DNA of 64,000 nucleotides from CAXXOK01 sp963674895 (GTDB taxonomy: Bacteria > Bacillota > Clostridia > Christensenellales > Aristaeellaceae). The translations under genes and the position numbers were made by a program. The notes beneath the pieces were generated by a model that was given only the letters and a program-made list of their open reading frames with translations, did no database searches and was not told the origin of the DNA. Shown piece after piece: positions 15,421-23,469 of this stretch; positions within the stretch are counted from its first letter, which is position 1, and each line of letters starts with the position of its first letter. The stretch spans positions 1 to 64,000 of the forward strand of contig CAXXCY010000001.1 in the NCBI GenBank assembly GCA_963674895.2, read 5' to 3'.

Positions 15421-15981
15421 ATGGAACCGATCATTTTACGGACAAAACAGGACCTGGACGTGTATATCAATCCGCGGCGGCAGAGTATCCTGCGCTGCAT
15501 GCGCATCGCTGGCGGGCCGATGACGCCCAAGCAGATTTCGGACCTGATCGACGTCTCGCCGTCCTCCGTGCAGCACCACATTGCAAAGCTCGCCTCCATC
15601 GGCGTGGTGGAATTGGACCACACGGAAAGCATCCACGGCATCACCGCAAGGTATTACCGGGTGACGCCCGCCACCGTAAGCGTCGGCCTTCTGCCTGGGG
15701 ACGACCTGCAGGACCAGCGGTTGGCGGCGCTGCAAAACGAGATCCTCCAAACGGCTTCCGGCTATGTAAACTATTGCAGGCACGATTTGCCAGGCATCAA
15801 ACCCGGCGAGCAATTCGGGGATATGCTCAACGGCATACTTCATCTGGAGCCGCGGCACGCCAGGGAATTATATGCGCAAATTACCGATTTCATTCAACGC
15901 CACGAACAAAAAACCGAACGCAGCGCCGCGTGGGAATATGCGCTGATTGCCTATCCCGTGCGGGAAGAGGACGCCATATGA
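15421..15981 (+). CDS. Winged-helix (ArsR-like) transcriptional regulator
   Basis: 186 residues, GGAAAGGAG ribosome site. Residues about 18-85 form an ArsR-like winged helix: RRQSILRCMRIAGGPMTPKQISDLIDVSPSSVQHHIAKL, wing and then GITARYYRV. The C-terminal 100 residues are helical (ligand or dimer part; ends YALIAYPVREEDAI). It overlaps the MFS gene by 4 bases (ATGA), so both are one operon. The inverted repeat in the promoter is a probable target. Ligand unknown; a substrate of the coupled exporter is likely. Confidence 0.75.
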   Translation: MEPIILRTKQDLDVYINPRRQSILRCMRIAGGPMTPKQISDLIDVSPSSVQHHIAKLASIGVVELDHTESIHGITARYYRVTPATVSVGLLPGDDLQDQRLAALQNEILQTASGYVNYCRHDLPGIKPGEQFGDMLNGILHLEPRHARELYAQITDFIQRHEQKTERSAAWEYALIAYPVREEDAI

Positions 15982-17171
15982 CAGTCGCCATTCAATTGGT
16001 CTACTTCCTGCGCATGCTTGCAACGGGAACCATCGCGCCGGTGCTCGCGCTGATGCTCATGGCGCACGGCGCGACGATCGAAACCCTCTCGCTGATGCTC
16101 GGGGCATACTCCGTAACGGTGGTCGCGATGGAATTTCCAAGCGGCGTGCTGGCCGACCTGATCGGGCAGAAACGCGTGTTCCTGCTCTCCACCCTGTTCG
16201 CCGTGCTGAGCTTCGGGCTGATGTTTATATCCCGCACGGCGCCGGTCCTGCTGCTCGCGATGGTTTTCAACGGCCTCGCCCGCGCGTTTGCCTCCGGTAC
16301 GCTGGACGCACTTGCCGTCAACCAATCCCCTACGCGCGATGATACGACGCTATTGAAAATCAACGCCCGATTTGCCATTCTGGAAAGCGCGGGCCTGGCG
16401 CTGGGCGCGCTCGCGGGCGGGTTCCTGGCCGCCGTGGGAGACCGGTACATTGTCAATATTACTGCCAATCTCCTTCTGTACGGCCTGTGTTTCACGCTTA
16501 CGCTGCTTTTCATTCATGAACAGCACGCAAGAAAAGCGGACTGCGGGCGCAAGCCGCTGCGCGCGCTGATCGGCGGGCAGCTGAAGCAAAGCGTCTCCTT
16601 CATCGCACAAAAAGGCGTCGTACGCACGCTTCTGCTTCTTTCGGCAGTCACGGGCTTTGCGCTGCTCTCCGTGGAAACCTATTGGCAGCCCGCCTACAGC
16701 GCGTTCGGCGCTCCCTCGTGGACGCTTGGGTTCGTCACGTTCGGAAGCTTTTTGAGCGTGATGCTGGGCAGCAAGCTGACGGAGCGCATCCTCAGAAACC
16801 ACACGGAGCATGTTCCCGCCGCGTTTCTTGCCCTGAGGATTGTATTCGGCGCGGGATTGATCGGGCTGTATTTTGCCGCCGGAGCGGGGCCGTTTGTCGT
16901 CGTGTGCATGGCAAGCTACTTCTTCCTGGGCGGCGGCAGTGTGGCGGAAAACACGCTCATCCACCGGGCCGCAAAGGACGACCAGCGTTCCAGCATCCTG
17001 TCCCTGTTTTCGTTCGTCATGCAGATGGGCGGGGTGCTGGCAGCGGCCGTCGGCTTCGCGGTGAGCGCCGGCCTCCGGTACCAGCTGATGTGGCCGATCG
17101 CCGGGGCGCTGATGATCCTGTGCGCGTGCCTGCGCATACCCGGCCGGAACAAAAACGGACGGAGCGCATAG
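15978..17171 (+). CDS. MFS transporter (drug/metabolite efflux type)
   Basis: 397 residues from ATG 15978, which overlaps the regulator stop. Twelve hydrophobic segments; the loop after segment 2 holds EFPSGVLADLIGQKRVFLLS, the MFS motif A (GxLaDrxGrkr). A central charged loop (HEQHARKADCGRKPL) splits the two halves, and the second half contains an AAGAGPFVVVCMASYF span. Likely an inner-membrane proton-driven exporter, controlled by the regulator. The substrate cannot be told from sequence. Confidence 0.8.
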   Translation: MTVAIQLVYFLRMLATGTIAPVLALMLMAHGATIETLSLMLGAYSVTVVAMEFPSGVLADLIGQKRVFLLSTLFAVLSFGLMFISRTAPVLLLAMVFNGLARAFASGTLDALAVNQSPTRDDTTLLKINARFAILESAGLALGALAGGFLAAVGDRYIVNITANLLLYGLCFTLTLLFIHEQHARKADCGRKPLRALIGGQLKQSVSFIAQKGVVRTLLLLSAVTGFALLSVETYWQPAYSAFGAPSWTLGFVTFGSFLSVMLGSKLTERILRNHTEHVPAAFLALRIVFGAGLIGLYFAAGAGPFVVVCMASYFFLGGGSVAENTLIHRAAKDDQRSSILSLFSFVMQMGGVLAAAVGFAVSAGLRYQLMWPIAGALMILCACLRIPGRNKNGRSA

Positions 17172-17223
17172 GCGCGCCGCCCATTTTTATACGTATGCAC
17201 AGGATAGCGAATGAAACGGGCTC

Positions 17224-17619
17224 TTACTTAGCCTTGAGCAGATCCCGGATCTCCGTCAGCAGTACCACGTCCTGCGGGGGCGCGGCGGGGGCGTCCGGCT
17301 TGACCTCCTCCTTTTTCTTGAGCTTGGAAAGCACCTTGACGACGAAGAACACGGACAGCGCGATCAGCAGGAAATCCACGATCGTCTGGATGAACGTCCC
17401 GTAGAGGATGGCAACCTCGGCCACGTCCCCCGAGGCGGGCGTGAGCACAATTTTCAGTCCCGTGAAATCGATCCCGCCCACGATCAGCCCGATTACCGGC
17501 ATGATGACGTCATTTACCAGCGAGCTCACAATCTTGCCGAACGCCGCGCCGATGATCACCGCCACAGCCAGGTCCATCACGTTCCCCTTCATGGCGAACT
17601 CCTTGAACTCTTTCCACAT
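17224..17619 (-). CDS. mscL: Large-conductance mechanosensitive channel MscL
   Basis: 131 residues from ATG 17619 (MWKEFKEFAMKGNVMDLAVAVIIGAAFGKIV). The N-terminal amphipathic helix and first span (KGNVMDLAVAVIIGAAFGKIVSSLV region) match the MscL signature; the periplasmic-side loop carries GGIDFTGLKIVL; span 2 is FIQTIVDFLLIALSVFFVV; the C-terminal cytoplasmic helix ends LLTEIRDLLKAK. Forms a pentameric pore that opens at high membrane tension during hypo-osmotic shock. A Pro-Ala linker (KPDAPAAPPQ) precedes the terminal helix. Monocistronic, convergent with the MFS gene. Confidence 0.95.
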   Translation of the reverse strand: MWKEFKEFAMKGNVMDLAVAVIIGAAFGKIVSSLVNDVIMPVIGLIVGGIDFTGLKIVLTPASGDVAEVAILYGTFIQTIVDFLLIALSVFFVVKVLSKLKKKEEVKPDAPAAPPQDVVLLTEIRDLLKAK

Positions 17620-17716
17620 GTGATTTTCAGCCTCCTTTTCGGTTTTTCTATAGTATATCATATCCGAAAACAGCCAATATAAACGGGAAATATTCCGCCA
17701 GTCGGTTCGTTTTGGC

Positions 17717-17763
17717 TTGACAACTGACTTCCGGTCATTTACAATTGATCTGAAGTCAATTGT
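17717..17763 (+). promoter_or_regulatory. Promoter and TetR-type operator of the SDR-TetR operon
   Basis: TTGACA (17717-17722), 17 bases, TACAAT (17740-17745). ACAATTGA (17741-17748) and TCAATTGT (17756-17763) form an exact 8-base inverted repeat with a 7-base gap, lying over the -10 box and start point. A smaller TGAC-TTCCG-GTCA palindrome is within the spacer. The TetR gene downstream is the obvious candidate binder. Confidence 0.75.
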
Positions 17764-17784
17764 ATAAGTATCGGAGGATGGAGT

Positions 17785-18603
17785 ATGAAGCAGGTTGCGC
17801 TTATAACGGGAGCCTCGTCCGGCATCGGGCGTGCGGCGGCAGAGCTGTTTGGCAAGCGGGGCTACATCGTTTATGCGGCGGCAAGGCGGATGGATTTGCT
17901 TAATGAATTCGCGTCGGAATCGGTCAAACCGATATCGCTGGACGTTGCGGACGACCAGTCCATGCGGGACTGCGTGGAGAAGGTTTTGGCCGCCGAAGGT
18001 CGAATTGACGTATTGGTAAACAACGCGGGGTACGGCTCGTACGGTGCGGTGGAGGATACGCCGCTGGAAGAAGCCCGCAGGCAGTTTGACGTCAACGTAT
18101 TCGGGTTGGCGCGGATGACGCAGCTGGTGCTTCCGTCCATGCGGGAAGCGGGCCGCGGTAAAATCATCAACGTAACCTCGATGGGCGGGCGCGTATGGTC
18201 GCCCTTCGGCGCGTGGTATCATGCCTCCAAATTCGCGGTGGAGGGCCTTTCGGCAAGCATGCGGCTGGAACTCGAGCCGTTTGGCATTGACGTCGTCGTG
18301 ATCGAGCCGGGCGCCATCGCCACGCCGTGGGGGACTATCGCCGCGCAGCACCTGCGTGAAACGTCAAAGGAAGGCGCGTATGCCGCCGATGCGGCGCGGG
18401 CGGCGGAGAAGCTTGAAAAGCGGTACGCACAGAGCGGCGTGATGACCAAACCGGGAACCGTCGCCAGAATGATCGTGAAGGCCGCGGCATCCAAACACCC
18501 GAGGACCCGCTATCTGCTCGGTTACGGGGCCAAACCGATGGTCTATATTCATAAGATATTCGGCGACAGAGTGTATAACAGGCTCGCCCGATCCGTCATG
18601 TAG
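17785..18603 (+). CDS. Short-chain dehydrogenase/reductase (SDR)
   Basis: 272 residues, GGAGGATG ribosome site. Classical SDR: cofactor motif TGASSGIG (8-15), NNAG (79-82), catalytic Ser132, Tyr145 and Lys149 (YHASK). The AARRMD stretch after the first strand (residues 31-36) favours NADP(H). The C-terminal KHPRTRYLLGYGAKPMVYIHKIFGD is typical of the long-chain/retinol-type SDRs in this group. Soluble oxidoreductase acting on a lipid-like or hydroxy/keto substrate; substrate not known. First gene of an operon with a TetR regulator 15 bases downstream. Confidence 0.85.
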   Translation: MKQVALITGASSGIGRAAAELFGKRGYIVYAAARRMDLLNEFASESVKPISLDVADDQSMRDCVEKVLAAEGRIDVLVNNAGYGSYGAVEDTPLEEARRQFDVNVFGLARMTQLVLPSMREAGRGKIINVTSMGGRVWSPFGAWYHASKFAVEGLSASMRLELEPFGIDVVVIEPGAIATPWGTIAAQHLRETSKEGAYAADAARAAEKLEKRYAQSGVMTKPGTVARMIVKAAASKHPRTRYLLGYGAKPMVYIHKIFGDRVYNRLARSVM

Positions 18604-18618
18604 CGCCGGAGGATAACG

Positions 18619-19263
18619 ATGGGAAAACGCGCGATGACCGAAGCCGCGAAACAATCAAAGGCGCAGTCTATTCTGGACTGCGCCGCAAGGATGTTTCTGG
18701 CTGCGGATTACGAGACCGTGAAAATGTCCCAGGTCGCGCGGGAGATGCACGTCTCCAACGGGATTCTTTTCGTGTACTATCCCACGAAGCAGACCCTGTT
18801 TTTCTCGCTGCTGATGCGGGAGTACCACGCGCGGATCGACGCACTGGAACGGCGCATACGGGAAGCGCCGCCCGCGGACTACGAAGCGCTGTGCGATCTC
18901 ATTGCCGGGGATTTGAAGGCGCAGCTTGACAACACGCTGTACGTGCGGCTGGAATCCATCCGCGCGGCTATACTGGAAAAGAACGTCGACACCGCGCAGG
19001 TGCTCGGCTTCAAGCTGAAGCTCTACGCGCGGATGAGCGCCCTCGCGGAGACGGTCGCCATCCCCGGCGTCATTACGGCGCAAGAGATTTTAGAGGTTTT
19101 TCACGTGCAGACGGCGCTGATCGCGGGCTTTCAGCAGGCGTCCGAACTGCCCGATTCTCTTCGGAAGCAGTTTTTGCAAAACGGGCTGGAGGCTTTCGTG
19201 CACGACGCAAAGCAGGACACCCTGCGCACCATGCGCCTGTACCTGCGCGCGCTGAAAGCATAA
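18619..19263 (+). CDS. TetR/AcrR-family transcriptional regulator
   Basis: 214 residues, GGAGGATAACG before ATG. N-terminal HTH (AKQSKAQSILDCAARMFLAADYETVKMSQVAREMHVSNGILFVYYPTKQTLFFSLL) with the usual TetR ending F-YY-TK--L; the remaining part is an all-helical ligand domain. Second gene of the SDR operon, probably repressing it through the inverted repeat 17741-17763. Ligand unknown. Confidence 0.85.
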   Translation: MGKRAMTEAAKQSKAQSILDCAARMFLAADYETVKMSQVAREMHVSNGILFVYYPTKQTLFFSLLMREYHARIDALERRIREAPPADYEALCDLIAGDLKAQLDNTLYVRLESIRAAILEKNVDTAQVLGFKLKLYARMSALAETVAIPGVITAQEILEVFHVQTALIAGFQQASELPDSLRKQFLQNGLEAFVHDAKQDTLRTMRLYLRALKA

Positions 19264-19535
19264 CGTTAGGGATTTCATCCCTAGAACCCTGATCAGGGGC
19301 AGTGATCCGATCGGTTTCATTGTCGCAGGTTGCGCTACCGCTTACCTGCTCTGTGAAACCTCACAACCTCCATGCGCTTTGCGCTTCGCGCAAGCACCAC
19401 ACAGGGTGCACGCTCACATCGCTTGCCCTGATCCCCACCTTTGGCCGCGCAATGCGCGGCCAATGACGGGTCAAGGGCATAGCCCTTGTCGGGGTCTTAG
19501 GGGCGAAACCCCTAAAACCTGTTATCTGAATCCGT
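19264..19535. repeat. Composite hairpin array between convergent genes (copy A)
   Basis: 272 bases with no gene, filled by short perfect hairpins: TAGGGATTTCATCCCTA (19267-19283), CCCTGATCAGGG (near 19287), TTGGCCGCGC-AA-TGCGCGGCCAA region (19441-19463), CAAGGGCATAGCCCTTG (19472-19488) and TTAGGGGCGAAACCCCTAA (19497-19515). Three of these modules recur in the array at 29507-29652. Lies between the 3' ends of tetR and the rhodanese gene, so it may act as bidirectional terminator, but it is far longer than needed. Confidence 0.7.
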
Positions 19536-19976
19536 TTATTTCACCACGTCGTACGGCCAGTCGATGATGCCGCCGATATCGTACACCTGGGTGTAGCCCA
19601 TCCCGACCAGCGCGTTCGCGGCAGTCCGGGATCGGTTGCCGCTGCGGCAGTAGACGAGGATTTTCGCGTCCTGATCTGGCAGCGCCTCCGCCGCCTTCGC
19701 CGCCACGCTGCCGGAGGGTAAGAGCACGGCGTTCGGGATATGCCCCGAGTCGAACTCGGATTGCTCCCGCACGTCCAGTATGATCACGGGTTCCCCCGAA
19801 TCGATGACGGCCTTGGCCTCCTGTGCGGATAGCTTATGATATTCCGCGGCGGCCGTTTCCTCCGCCTGCGGCTCCTGCACCGCGGTTGTGCCGCCGGTGC
19901 AGGCTGAAACCGCCAGCGAAACCGACAGCAGGGAAAGCCCGAGCAAGATAGTTTTGGCAAGCCTTGATAACTTCAT
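19536..19976 (-). CDS. Rhodanese-domain lipoprotein
   Basis: 146 residues. Lipoprotein signal: basic N-terminus, hydrophobic TILLGLSLLSVSLAVSAC with a plausible lipobox VSAC (Cys near residue 26). The rest is one rhodanese domain: AVIDSGEPVIILDVREQSEFDSGHIPNAVLLP, then ILVYCRSGNRSRTAANAL with the active-site Cys in CRSGNRS. Membrane-anchored extracytoplasmic sulfurtransferase or sulfur/redox carrier. Convergent with tetR, with a hairpin array between. Confidence 0.85.
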   Translation of the reverse strand: MKLSRLAKTILLGLSLLSVSLAVSACTGGTTAVQEPQAEETAAAEYHKLSAQEAKAVIDSGEPVIILDVREQSEFDSGHIPNAVLLPSGSVAAKAAEALPDQDAKILVYCRSGNRSRTAANALVGMGYTQVYDIGGIIDWPYDVVK

Positions 19977-20063
19977 GGGGCAAGCTCCTTTCGAATACAG
20001 ACAAAATATTGTCCCTGATCGGAGTTTACCCCCTACGCGGCCGTATGAAACGCCGGCGCTGCT

Positions 20064-21662
20064 TTACTCCATCCGTTCGTACACGGTACAGAGGGTGTTC
20101 CCGTAGCTTTCAACGGAAAACAGCGCCCGGTAGCCATCCCCGGGCTGTTCGCCGTAGATTTGCGCGTAGGTGCTGTTGGAAAAAACGTACGGCGCGCCGT
20201 CCTCCTCCGTTACGGTCACCGTGCCGCGCAAATTCTCCGGCAGCATCATAACGCTCTGGTTGAGACTGAACAGGCTCAGCTCGTCACCGCCGCCGATCGT
20301 AAGCGGCAGCGCGGGATCGCGGTCTTCGTTTTCCGGCAACAGCACCATCGCGTTGAGCGTGGAAACCTCCCAGTAGTCAAGCTCGAACTGATTCTCCACG
20401 TCACCGGCGAGTTCGTTGTAATAGGCGTATTGGTAGGGATGGTTGGCCGCGATCCCGATCCCCTGATAGAGCAGGAGCAAGGCAAGCGCGCCCGCGCCGG
20501 CGATCTTCCCGGCGCGGCTGCTTTTTAAAAGCCGATACAGCATCCGTATCCCAAGCCCCGCGAAACCCACGATCGGCCCGTAGAGGAAGTAGAAATGCCG
20601 CCACCCGTTGTACATCAGCGGCTGCGCCAACACGGCATAGGCCAGGGGCGCCGCGAGTATGACCATCAGCGCAATCATCGCGGGCCTGCGGCTGTCCCCG
20701 GCAATGCAGCGGTATACGGCATACGCGCCGCCCAGCACCGCGAGCACCAGCACGGGTACCGGCACCGTCAGCGCGATCATCGTCGGCAGGTAGCTGTGCG
20801 GCAGGGCAAGCCCGGCCGCGGGCTCATACCGCGCGCCTTTGAAGATCACAACCCCCGGCCAACGCGTGAACGCGGCCGCGTTTTGCAGTACATGCCTGAT
20901 AAAGGCAAACGGATTGGCCAAAAATGCGGGCGTGACCAGCGTATAGATGACCGCGAACCCGATCACGGCGGCCGCGGCGCTGACCATCGTTTTTTTGTTC
21001 GTCTCACGCCGTACGGCAAGCGTGACGGCAGCCGTGATTCCCATGACGCCGAACACGAAGAGCCCGATAATCCGCGTGTTAGCCGCCAGCGCGCCGGCCA
21101 GCGCGAACAAGAGCGCGCGCCGGAGGTCCGGCTTGCCGATCAGCCGCACGCCCGCCGCGATCGTCCACAGGGTGAGGGACAGCAGCACGATATCCTTGTT
21201 GTTGTAGTGGCCTTCGGCGAAGAACCGGGGCGAAAGATAGAGCATCAGCGACGCGGCGCAGGCGAGGACGCGCGGCAGGCCGAAAAAGCGGCCAAGCGCG
21301 TACGCCGCCAGCACGCCAACCATAAACCAAAGCCACGTGTACGCATGCCACAGCGCGTTGAACCGGTGCGGATCGGTATCCCGGAGCGATAGCAGCGGAG
21401 CTGCCGGGTAATAGGCGGCCTGCCCGTGGTCCATCTCGATGCTTTCAGTGATGCGGTCGATCCCCAGATCGTCGTACCCCTGCACCGCGCCGCTGTCCTC
21501 CCCCAGCAGCAGGGCCGCGTATTCCTTCAGGTTTTCCTGCAGGATCACCTGCTCGGAGGGCCCGTCCAGCGGCTGGCCGTAATCCCCCGCGGTCAGCAGC
21601 CCGGCCAGCGTCAGCACCGCGAAAAACAGCGCGATCCAGAGAGTAGATTGTCTCTTACTCAT
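20064..21662 (-). CDS. Multi-span membrane glycosyltransferase (GT39/ArnT-like), copy 1
   Basis: 532 residues from ATG 21662 (MSKRQSTLWIALFF), overlapping the upstream paralogue by 8 bases. About ten spans follow an N-terminal extracytoplasmic loop with DYGQPLDGPSEQ and MDHGQAAYY; the conserved loop SPRFFAEGHYNNKDI is nearly the same in the upstream copy. Layout, with the acidic first loop and multiple spans, fits GT-C polyprenyl-phosphate-sugar-using glycosyltransferases. The C-terminal 140 residues are soluble and contain EVSTLNAMVLLPENEDRDP. Acceptor and sugar unknown. Confidence 0.6.
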   Translation of the reverse strand: MSKRQSTLWIALFFAVLTLAGLLTAGDYGQPLDGPSEQVILQENLKEYAALLLGEDSGAVQGYDDLGIDRITESIEMDHGQAAYYPAAPLLSLRDTDPHRFNALWHAYTWLWFMVGVLAAYALGRFFGLPRVLACAASLMLYLSPRFFAEGHYNNKDIVLLSLTLWTIAAGVRLIGKPDLRRALLFALAGALAANTRIIGLFVFGVMGITAAVTLAVRRETNKKTMVSAAAAVIGFAVIYTLVTPAFLANPFAFIRHVLQNAAAFTRWPGVVIFKGARYEPAAGLALPHSYLPTMIALTVPVPVLVLAVLGGAYAVYRCIAGDSRRPAMIALMVILAAPLAYAVLAQPLMYNGWRHFYFLYGPIVGFAGLGIRMLYRLLKSSRAGKIAGAGALALLLLYQGIGIAANHPYQYAYYNELAGDVENQFELDYWEVSTLNAMVLLPENEDRDPALPLTIGGGDELSLFSLNQSVMMLPENLRGTVTVTEEDGAPYVFSNSTYAQIYGEQPGDGYRALFSVESYGNTLCTVYERME

Positions 21663-23310
21663 GCAGCACTTCCTGTTCCGCACGGTCCGACCGGTAGATG
21701 GTGCAGACCGGCCGGCCGTAGCTCATGGTCCGCGCCGCGGGTTCCATCAAACCCGGTTCCCAAAGCCCGAAGCGCGCATAGGTGGCGTTGGCAAGATAGT
21801 ACATGGCGTCCGGATCATCCTGCGGCAGTACGGTAACCCGTTCCCGCTGCGCCTCCGGGAGCGCGGCGTACGCGTATTCCAGCCCGGCCTGCGACCAAAG
21901 CTCCGCGCCGGAAACGGCGATATCCCCCTCTGTCGTATCCAGCAGCGACCGCAGCGTGCCCAGGACGGATACGTTCCAGTAATCCAGCTCCATATAGCTT
22001 GCAAGGTCCTTGCCCCGCAGCAGCGGGTTGTAATAGGCGTATTGCGCCGGATGGCTGACGATCATGCCGATCCCCGTGATGCCTATGCATACGGCCAGCG
22101 CCGCCGCGAAAGCCCGCGCGTACGCCCGGCGTTTCAGCCGGTTGAGGGCCGCCCATACCCGGTCCAGCCCGTAGGCGGCCAAAATCAGCATCGGCGCCAT
22201 CAGGAAATAAAAGTGCCGCCACCCGTTGTAGATCACGGGCCCGGATACAAGCGCCATCGCCATCGGAATCAGCCACAGCAGCGTGCACAAAAGCAGAAAC
22301 GACGCCTGGCCCGTCAGCAGCTTCCGGCGATGATCCAGCATGTGTTTCAGCGCGGACGCCTGCCCGGCCCCGATCATCAGCAGCAGCCAAAGCGGCGTGG
22401 TGACCGCGATCATATACGGCAGATAGTAATACGGAAGCGGGTTGTGGCCGTATCCGTAATAGGACCCGCGAAACAGCACGTAGCCTATCCACCGGGTAAA
22501 CCGGAAGGCGTTTGAAAACGTGTAGCCGATATAGCCCGCGGGATCGCGCCACATCGCGGGCGTCAGCAAAAACCAAAACGCGAGGAAGGATAAAAGCGTC
22601 GCGGCCGCCGCGGCCCAGGCGCGCTTGTCCATCCGCTTTTCCGCGATCAGCCGGACGAGCGCGAACACCGCGCACAGCCCGAATAGAAACAGCCCGATAA
22701 TCTTGGTGTTGGCCGCGACCGCGCCAAACAGCGCGAACGGTACGGCGCGGCCCGCGGTTGGGCGCTCCGTAAGCCGCAGCGTCTGCCACAGCGCAAGCAG
22801 CAGCAGCGAGAGCAGCACGATATCCTTGTTGTTATAGTGCCCCTGCGCAAACAGCCTGGGCGACAGCATCAAAAACAGTACCGCGGCGCAGGCAAGCGGG
22901 CGGGAAAGGCCCATGCGCCGCGAGATGAAAAAAAGCGCCGCGGCGCCCGCCATCATCCACAGCCAGGTGTACATATGCCACAGAATCATGCGGGTATTTG
23001 CCGGCAGGCGGTCGTTCGTCACCAGAAAGAACACGGGATAATAGGCGCTTTGCCCGTGGTCCCGTTCGATGCTGCCGGAAACCAGCCCGTTGTCCGGCTC
23101 GTCGATATCGGAAAGAACCGCGTAACGGACGTCAACACCGAAAAACGCCGCGTACTCATTCATATTCATGCGCAGGACGTCCTGCTCGTATATCTCGTCC
23201 CACGGCTGCCCGTAGTCCATGCACGTCCAAAGGCCTACAGTCAGCAGCAGAATAAAAAAGAGCGCCACGCATAGGTCTATACGGCCTGCCGTCATTTGCT
23301 TTTTGAGCAT
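21655..23310 (-). CDS. Multi-span membrane glycosyltransferase (GT39/ArnT-like), copy 2
   Basis: 551 residues. Same plan as the gene downstream: N-terminal span, MDYGQPWDEIYEQDV, RDHGQSAYYPVF, WHMYTWLWMM, SPRLFAQGHYNNKDI, YNGWRHFYFL and a C-terminal soluble part (ANATYARFGLWEPGLM). The two genes are tandem paralogues, first in transcript order. Shared motifs include the aromatic WHxYTWLW and the NGWRHFYF block. Likely GT-C glycosyltransferase in the cytoplasmic membrane, using lipid-linked sugar. No partner flippase or target protein is adjacent. Confidence 0.6.
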   Translation of the reverse strand: MLKKQMTAGRIDLCVALFFILLLTVGLWTCMDYGQPWDEIYEQDVLRMNMNEYAAFFGVDVRYAVLSDIDEPDNGLVSGSIERDHGQSAYYPVFFLVTNDRLPANTRMILWHMYTWLWMMAGAAALFFISRRMGLSRPLACAAVLFLMLSPRLFAQGHYNNKDIVLLSLLLLALWQTLRLTERPTAGRAVPFALFGAVAANTKIIGLFLFGLCAVFALVRLIAEKRMDKRAWAAAAATLLSFLAFWFLLTPAMWRDPAGYIGYTFSNAFRFTRWIGYVLFRGSYYGYGHNPLPYYYLPYMIAVTTPLWLLLMIGAGQASALKHMLDHRRKLLTGQASFLLLCTLLWLIPMAMALVSGPVIYNGWRHFYFLMAPMLILAAYGLDRVWAALNRLKRRAYARAFAAALAVCIGITGIGMIVSHPAQYAYYNPLLRGKDLASYMELDYWNVSVLGTLRSLLDTTEGDIAVSGAELWSQAGLEYAYAALPEAQRERVTVLPQDDPDAMYYLANATYARFGLWEPGLMEPAARTMSYGRPVCTIYRSDRAEQEVLHE

Positions 23311-23374
23311 CCCGCGCCCTCCCGGCTCTCTGAGATCAACGCCATTGTATCATAGGCCATACCGCGTGACAAGA

Positions 23375-23403
23375 TTGACATGCTCCGGCGCGACTTCTAT
23401 AAT
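23375..23403 (+). promoter_or_regulatory. Consensus sigma-A promoter for the fused PARIS-like gene
   Basis: TTGACA (23375-23380), 17 bases, TATAAT (23398-23403), both perfect consensus. Predicted start near 23410 gives a 60-base leader. No obvious operator palindrome, suggesting constitutive expression as usual for defence genes. Confidence 0.75.
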
Positions 23404-23469
23404 AAAGCACGTAGAATTGATACTAACAGATCAAAATTGTTGACCATGCAAAACATATAGAAAAAAAGA

